DNA from: Sphaerochaetaceae bacterium | GTDB taxonomy: Bacteria; Spirochaetota; Spirochaetia; Sphaerochaetales; Sphaerochaetaceae | DNA length: 11,489 nt | Assembly (NCBI GenBank): GCA_016302165.1 | Contig: JAEDOD010000056.1 | Coordinates: 1 to 11,489 of the forward strand | Direction of reading: 5' to 3' | Shown: piece by piece, positions 7,723 through 11,489 of the stretch | Position numbering within the stretch: position 1 is the first letter of the stretch | Layout: each line of letters begins with the position of its first letter | Program-made: the position numbers and the translations under genes | The notes under the pieces: generated by a model | Seen by the model: the letters and a program-made list of their open reading frames with translations, nothing else | What the model was told of the DNA's origin: nothing | Database searches by the model: none

Positions 7723-10700
7723 ATGAAGCTTTCAAGGTTTTCTGTCCGTCATCCTGTGGTCATAGGCATGATCCTCATTGCCTTGGCCTTCTTCGGAATC
7801 TTTGCAATCTTCACTACAAACGTTGAGTTTGTAAGTGAAATAAATATGCCCCAGGTATATGTGGTTTCAGTATGGCCTGGAGCCAGCAGTGAAGACATAG
7901 AGAAGGAAGTAATCGATATTCTTGAAGATGACTTCGTCACTCTTTCAGACTTCAGAAGCGTATCCTCCACAGCCTCCAACAGTCTTGGAATCACTATCAT
8001 CACATTTGCAGATGGAGTCCAGCCTGAAGATAAGATCCAGGAAGTAAGAGACAGGATCAGGGAAATGGAGAATGATCTTCCTGATGGCCTTTCAGGTCTA
8101 CCACAGTGTATGTTGGGAGGATCAGCAATGCTGAGCACAGCCACCTTCGCCATCTATGGAGGAGAGGACCTGGGTGCCATCTCCTACTATGTGGAGAATA
8201 CTGTAAAGCCCAGGCTTACACAGATTGATGGAGTGTCAAGCATTGAGGTATCAGGTACAGCTGAGCCTGAAGTGAATATTGTGCTGAGGATAGAGGACCT
8301 GGACAGCAAAGGAATCAGTCCTCTTGCCGTATACCAGATGCTGTCCTATTCCAACAACTCCATTCCTCTTGGCTCCGCCATGTATGAAGGGAAGAAGGTG
8401 AATATGCGCTATGACGGCTCCTTCACCAGTCTCGATGACATTAAGAACCTTCCTGTAGGAGCCAGCGAAGAGGGGAAGATAATCAGACTGTCTGACGTGG
8501 CCGACGTCTCCCTTTCCTATAGCGACCGTGACTACTATATCCGCTCTTCTGAAGGAGATGTGGTTGTGGTGGATGTGTTCAAGCGTAGTGATGGCAACGC
8601 CATAAAGATCACCAATGAAATTGAGAAGATTCTTGAGGAGTGTGAAGCTGAGACAGGAGGAGCCCTTTCTTTCCAGCTCATTGCTGAAGATAAGAGCATC
8701 GTCAGCTCATCCATGAGCACTGTCATACAGTCTGGAGTCCTGGGAATCATCATTGCCATTCTTGTGATATTCCTGTTTCTCAATGACCTTAGGGCCACCA
8801 TGGTCATCGGTCTTTCAATTCCTCTCTCCATATTCTTCACCTTTATCGGCATGAAGATCATGGGTCTTACAGTGAACATCCTTTCCATATCAGGAATCGT
8901 TGTGGCCCTGGGCTCCATAGTGGACGCTTCAATTGTTGTAATCGACGAGACATACAGATTCTACCAGGATAGGAAAGATGGAAAGGCCCTCTACTCAGTC
9001 ACCTCTTCCATCGACAATGGAACAGATAAGGTGGGAATGTCTGTATTGGGATCAAACCTGACTACAGTAGTCGTCTTCATCCCTATTTCCATGATCACTT
9101 CATTGGTAGGCAAGCTTCTCTATGATGTTTCCGTAACCTTCATGGTAAGTATTCTCTCTTCCCTTATCGTTGCCCTTATCTTCATTCCTTGGCTTATGAA
9201 GAAGTTTCTGAGGGAAGGAGATGAGTATAGGGTTCCAAAGAAGAAGGGCATAGTGGTAAGGGGCACAGATAAGCTGGAGATTGCCTATGGAAAGGCCATA
9301 AAGAGTGTATTGAAGGAGCCTATCTTGGTCATTGTCTTTGCTGTAGGTCTTCTCTTTGTGACAGCCTATACTATCCCTCAGCAGAAGATGGCCTTCATCC
9401 CTTCCACAGATAACAGTGACTTCAACATCAATATCTCCTTCCCCTATGGCTACACCCTGGAGGATACGGAGAAGGGAATGGAGAAGGTGGAGGAAATTGT
9501 TTTAGGATATCTGGATGAGAAGGATGTAAAGGCATATCTGACCTATATCGGGCAGTCTGCAGGAAATATCGTCTCCTTCACTTCCTCTCCAAACCAGGGC
9601 GGAATGCACATTGTCCTTGTTCCTGTAAAGGATAGGGATTGGGATATCCATACAGCCATCAATGACCTTCAGCTCCTTCTGGAGTCAGAGGTTCCTGGTG
9701 CATCTGTAGACGTAGCCAATGGCGGCTTCGACAGATATGTATCCCTGATGTCAAACGGAGGAGGCTTTGGTGTCACCCTCACCGGCAGCGACAGTGATGA
9801 ATTGTATGTAGTTGCCGAAAGGATAAAGGATTATCTCTATACTGATGAAGAAGTTGTAAACGTAAGCATCTCCTCCACATACGATGATGCATCAGCTGTC
9901 ATGAATGCAAACTATGAGAATCTGTCATCCCTTGGCCTTACCAGCTACCAGGCAGGCATGACCAATGCCATTCTCTTCAATGGCCTTGATGTGGGAACAT
10001 TCACAGATAGCGACAGCAGAAACAGGTATGATATCCATCTTTCCTCAAATGTTTCATCCTATCCTGTAAATGAGTCTCTCATGACTGTGCTGAAGGTGGC
10101 TGGAGAAACAGGAAATGTAAGCGTAGATACCATTACTGACCTGAGCGTGGTCAATGAGCTGAGCCAGATCAGCCATACTGACAGGTCTCCTTCCATGACA
10201 GTCAGCGCAAAGATCGTTGGAGAATCCACCACAGGAATCTCCTCCAGATTCAATGAATACCTTGCTGCTAATCCTCTTCCTGAGGGAATAGAGATTCAGG
10301 AGACAGGACTTGGGGATCTGGTAAAGGATTCCATAATCCCAATTTTTCAGGCCATGGTAATTGGAGTCTTCCTTGTCTATTTCGTAATGGTCATGGTCTT
10401 TGAAAGATTCAATCAGCCTTTCCAGATTATGCTTACTCTTCCTTTCTGCATCATTGGTGTCACATTGTCCCTGGCAGCCTTCGGAACTACCATGAACATG
10501 ATTGCCATTCTCGGTGTAGTGTCACTGATGGGTATGCTGGTTAATAACGGTATCATCCTTATTGATTCAATTAACCAGCTATTCAGGGAAAGAAGAAGCC
10601 AGCTATTGGAAAGAAAGGGCATAGCTGTAGCTGACCTGACAGAAAAGGAGATGGAAGGAAAGCTGGATGTAGCAAGTGAACTATCAGCCCTTACTTCATC

Positions 10701-10935
10701 TGTGTCAGATGGAACTGTCTCAAGATTAAGGCCTATTCTCATGAGTAGCCTTACTACTATTCTTGGCGTCATACCTATGGCCATTGCCGTAGGAGAGGGA
10801 GCAGAACTATATGCTCCTCTTGGTCAGGTTATCATGGGTGGTCTCATGACCAGTATGTTGATCACTCTCTTCATTACTCCTGTGATCTATTACCTTTGGG
10901 AAAGGAGAAAGATCAGGAGAACATATGGAAAATAG
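7723..10935 (+). CDS. RND-superfamily efflux transporter, 1070 aa
   Basis: This is an inner-membrane, proton-driven RND pump (AcrB/SwrC-like, COG0841 type). It has the standard layout: TM1 (about 11-31), periplasmic porter loop (about 33-330), TM2-6 (about 335-490), TM7 (532-550), second porter loop (about 555-868), and TM8-12 (about 870-1058). TM4 has GSIVDASIVVIDE with one proton-relay-type aspartate (D401), where AcrB has two. TM10 has LVNNGIILID (N941, N942), where AcrB has its conserved lysine. From memory, NNGI/NNAI forms are common in the SwrC-like clade of Firmicutes, Bacteroidetes and spirochaetes, so this is probably a functional variant. The first helix motif RFSVRHPVVIGMILIALAFFG is typical. 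GGAGGG (7708-7713) gives a strong ribosome site 9 nt before ATG. Substrate is unknown: drugs, detergents or lipids are all possible. A CzcA-type metal pump is less likely, since the TM4 DGAVVIVEN motif is absent. Confidence 0.95.
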   Translation: MKLSRFSVRHPVVIGMILIALAFFGIFAIFTTNVEFVSEINMPQVYVVSVWPGASSEDIEKEVIDILEDDFVTLSDFRSVSSTASNSLGITIITFADGVQPEDKIQEVRDRIREMENDLPDGLSGLPQCMLGGSAMLSTATFAIYGGEDLGAISYYVENTVKPRLTQIDGVSSIEVSGTAEPEVNIVLRIEDLDSKGISPLAVYQMLSYSNNSIPLGSAMYEGKKVNMRYDGSFTSLDDIKNLPVGASEEGKIIRLSDVADVSLSYSDRDYYIRSSEGDVVVVDVFKRSDGNAIKITNEIEKILEECEAETGGALSFQLIAEDKSIVSSSMSTVIQSGVLGIIIAILVIFLFLNDLRATMVIGLSIPLSIFFTFIGMKIMGLTVNILSISGIVVALGSIVDASIVVIDETYRFYQDRKDGKALYSVTSSIDNGTDKVGMSVLGSNLTTVVVFIPISMITSLVGKLLYDVSVTFMVSILSSLIVALIFIPWLMKKFLREGDEYRVPKKKGIVVRGTDKLEIAYGKAIKSVLKEPILVIVFAVGLLFVTAYTIPQQKMAFIPSTDNSDFNINISFPYGYTLEDTEKGMEKVEEIVLGYLDEKDVKAYLTYIGQSAGNIVSFTSSPNQGGMHIVLVPVKDRDWDIHTAINDLQLLLESEVPGASVDVANGGFDRYVSLMSNGGGFGVTLTGSDSDELYVVAERIKDYLYTDEEVVNVSISSTYDDASAVMNANYENLSSLGLTSYQAGMTNAILFNGLDVGTFTDSDSRNRYDIHLSSNVSSYPVNESLMTVLKVAGETGNVSVDTITDLSVVNELSQISHTDRSPSMTVSAKIVGESTTGISSRFNEYLAANPLPEGIEIQETGLGDLVKDSIIPIFQAMVIGVFLVYFVMVMVFERFNQPFQIMLTLPFCIIGVTLSLAAFGTTMNMIAILGVVSLMGMLVNNGIILIDSINQLFRERRSQLLERKGIAVADLTEKEMEGKLDVASELSALTSSVSDGTVSRLRPILMSSLTTILGVIPMAIAVGEGAELYAPLGQVIMGGLMTSMLITLFITPVIYYLWERRKIRRTYGK

Positions 10936-10947
10936 GAGGCTCAGACA

Positions 10948-11489
10948 ATGAAGTCCATTAGATATCTAGCTATATCATCATTAGTTGCATTTATTCTACT
11001 TTTCTCTTCCTGCTCTATGGAATGGGGAAAGAATGTATATTACGGAGGACTTGGAGGCACTGTAAAGGACAGCGACAGCGATAGCCCTGTCTCTGGAGTC
11101 AGCGTTTACGTCTACACAGAGAAAAGCGCCAGGGACAGCGCCTATTCTTCCTGGCTTGACAATGGTGGAGTCTACACAGACAGCACATGCATGTATAAGT
11201 CTACAACAGACAGTAACGGCAAATGGTCAGTTCCAAAGATCATCTGGACCAATAAGGACGGTGCATGGGGTGATGACTACGACCATATTCCAGTGTGGAT
11301 TACATATTTTTCTGAAGAATATGGGTGCTGGACAGAAGAAGACAAGATTGAAATAGTCAGCGGAACAAGCAACTCCAATGCTGTGATTTCCAAGAAATCC
11401 AAGATTGTACACACTTCAACCCTTAATCTTATCTTCAGGGATGGAAACCAGAATGTGGGGGATACCATCACCTTCACCTATAGCTATAA
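10948..11489 (+). CDS. Lipoprotein with carboxypeptidase-regulatory-like N-terminal domain, C-terminus cut by window edge
   Basis: This plus-strand frame has 180 codons with no stop; the final codon is incomplete at the right edge. AGGAGG (10934-10939) lies 8 nt before ATG 10948 and overlaps the RND stop region, so it belongs to the pump operon (12-nt gap). The product has a signal peptide with lipobox LFSSC (lipidated C22), a relaxed form seen in spirochaetes. After it, residues about 34-100 read GGLGGTVKD, then PVSGVSVYVYT and TTDSNGKWSVPKI, the pattern of prealbumin-like (CarboxypepD_reg) beta-sandwich domains that often occur in cell-envelope proteins. The rest is Ser/Asp/Thr-rich with beta-strand character. 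It is not a TolC-like channel as far as visible. Its role with the pump is unknown; an accessory subunit or a surface protein that just shares the transcript are both possible. Confidence 0.85.
   Translation, partial: MKSIRYLAISSLVAFILLFSSCSMEWGKNVYYGGLGGTVKDSDSDSPVSGVSVYVYTEKSARDSAYSSWLDNGGVYTDSTCMYKSTTDSNGKWSVPKIIWTNKDGAWGDDYDHIPVWITYFSEEYGCWTEEDKIEIVSGTSNSNAVISKKSKIVHTSTLNLIFRDGNQNVGDTITFTYSY
11068..11085 (+). repeat. Three tandem 6-bp units encoding Asp-Ser repeats
   Basis: GACAGC, GACAGC and GATAGC run in a row and encode DSDSDS (residues 41-46) of the lipoprotein, in the loop between the first two beta-strand motifs. Units are a multiple of three, so slippage would change loop length without a frameshift. 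It is short and may be of no consequence. Confidence 0.45.

Noticed and set aside
8535..8918. Minus-strand frames inside the RND gene (also 7749-8153, 10059-10253 and 10413-10784)
   Set aside because: These are shadows of the RND reading frame, with Met/Ser-rich translations and no start signals.
7723..10935. CzcA/CusA-type heavy-metal RND, suggested by the neighbouring metal ATPase
   Set aside because: TM4 lacks the DGAVVIVEN-type motif and TM10 has the NNG form of a general efflux clade; the adaptor also shows no metal-binding Met or His clusters.
11156..11356. Plus-strand 66-codon frame and minus-strand frames near 11227-11477
   Set aside because: They are out of frame with the lipoprotein gene, which has a strong ribosome site, signal peptide and lipobox.

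Overview
The window reads as a piece of a chromosome from a bacterium with a two-membrane envelope. It carries an RND efflux pump, a membrane-fusion protein and a lipoprotein with a relaxed lipobox (LFSSC). That lipobox style, heavy AGA/AGG and GGA codon use and the pairing of sugar hydrolases with RND pumps fit a host-associated spirochaete (Treponema or Sphaerochaeta-like). This is an inference: no rRNA, tRNA or marker gene is present. No mobile element, CRISPR array or RNA gene was seen.

Layout. Two gene runs diverge from one AT-rich intergenic region at about 6509-6655. Leftward (minus strand) are a P1B-type Zn/Cd/Pb-exporting ATPase (3920-6508), then 34 bp downstream a glycoside hydrolase family 2 enzyme (1558-3885), then a GH36 alpha-galactosidase-like enzyme whose start overlaps the GH2 stop by 4 bases and whose C-terminus runs off the left edge (1-1561). 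Rightward (plus strand) are a periplasmic adaptor (membrane-fusion) protein (6656-7720), an RND transporter (7723-10935; 2-nt gap) and the start of a small lipoprotein (10948-11489; 12-nt gap), which is cut by the right edge. Coding density is about 98 percent.

How they may work together. GH2 and GH36 both lack a signal peptide and probably act on imported beta- and alpha-galactosides in the cytoplasm. The ATPase would pump divalent soft metals out of the cytoplasm. The adaptor and RND protein form two parts of an envelope efflux machine; no TolC-like outer-membrane channel is visible, and the lipoprotein is the only other envelope protein in the run.

The intergenic region holds the most regulatory signal. 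It has a perfect 10-bp inverted repeat and an overlapping 9-bp one that resemble ArsR/SmtB operators, placed over the likely -10 of the ATPase promoter. A second inverted repeat covers the -35 box, and a 10-bp palindrome lies just before the adaptor start codon. The most unusual coding feature is the ATPase N-terminus: four ferredoxin-like (HMA) repeats, of which only the middle two keep CxxC; the last has Asn at both cysteine positions.
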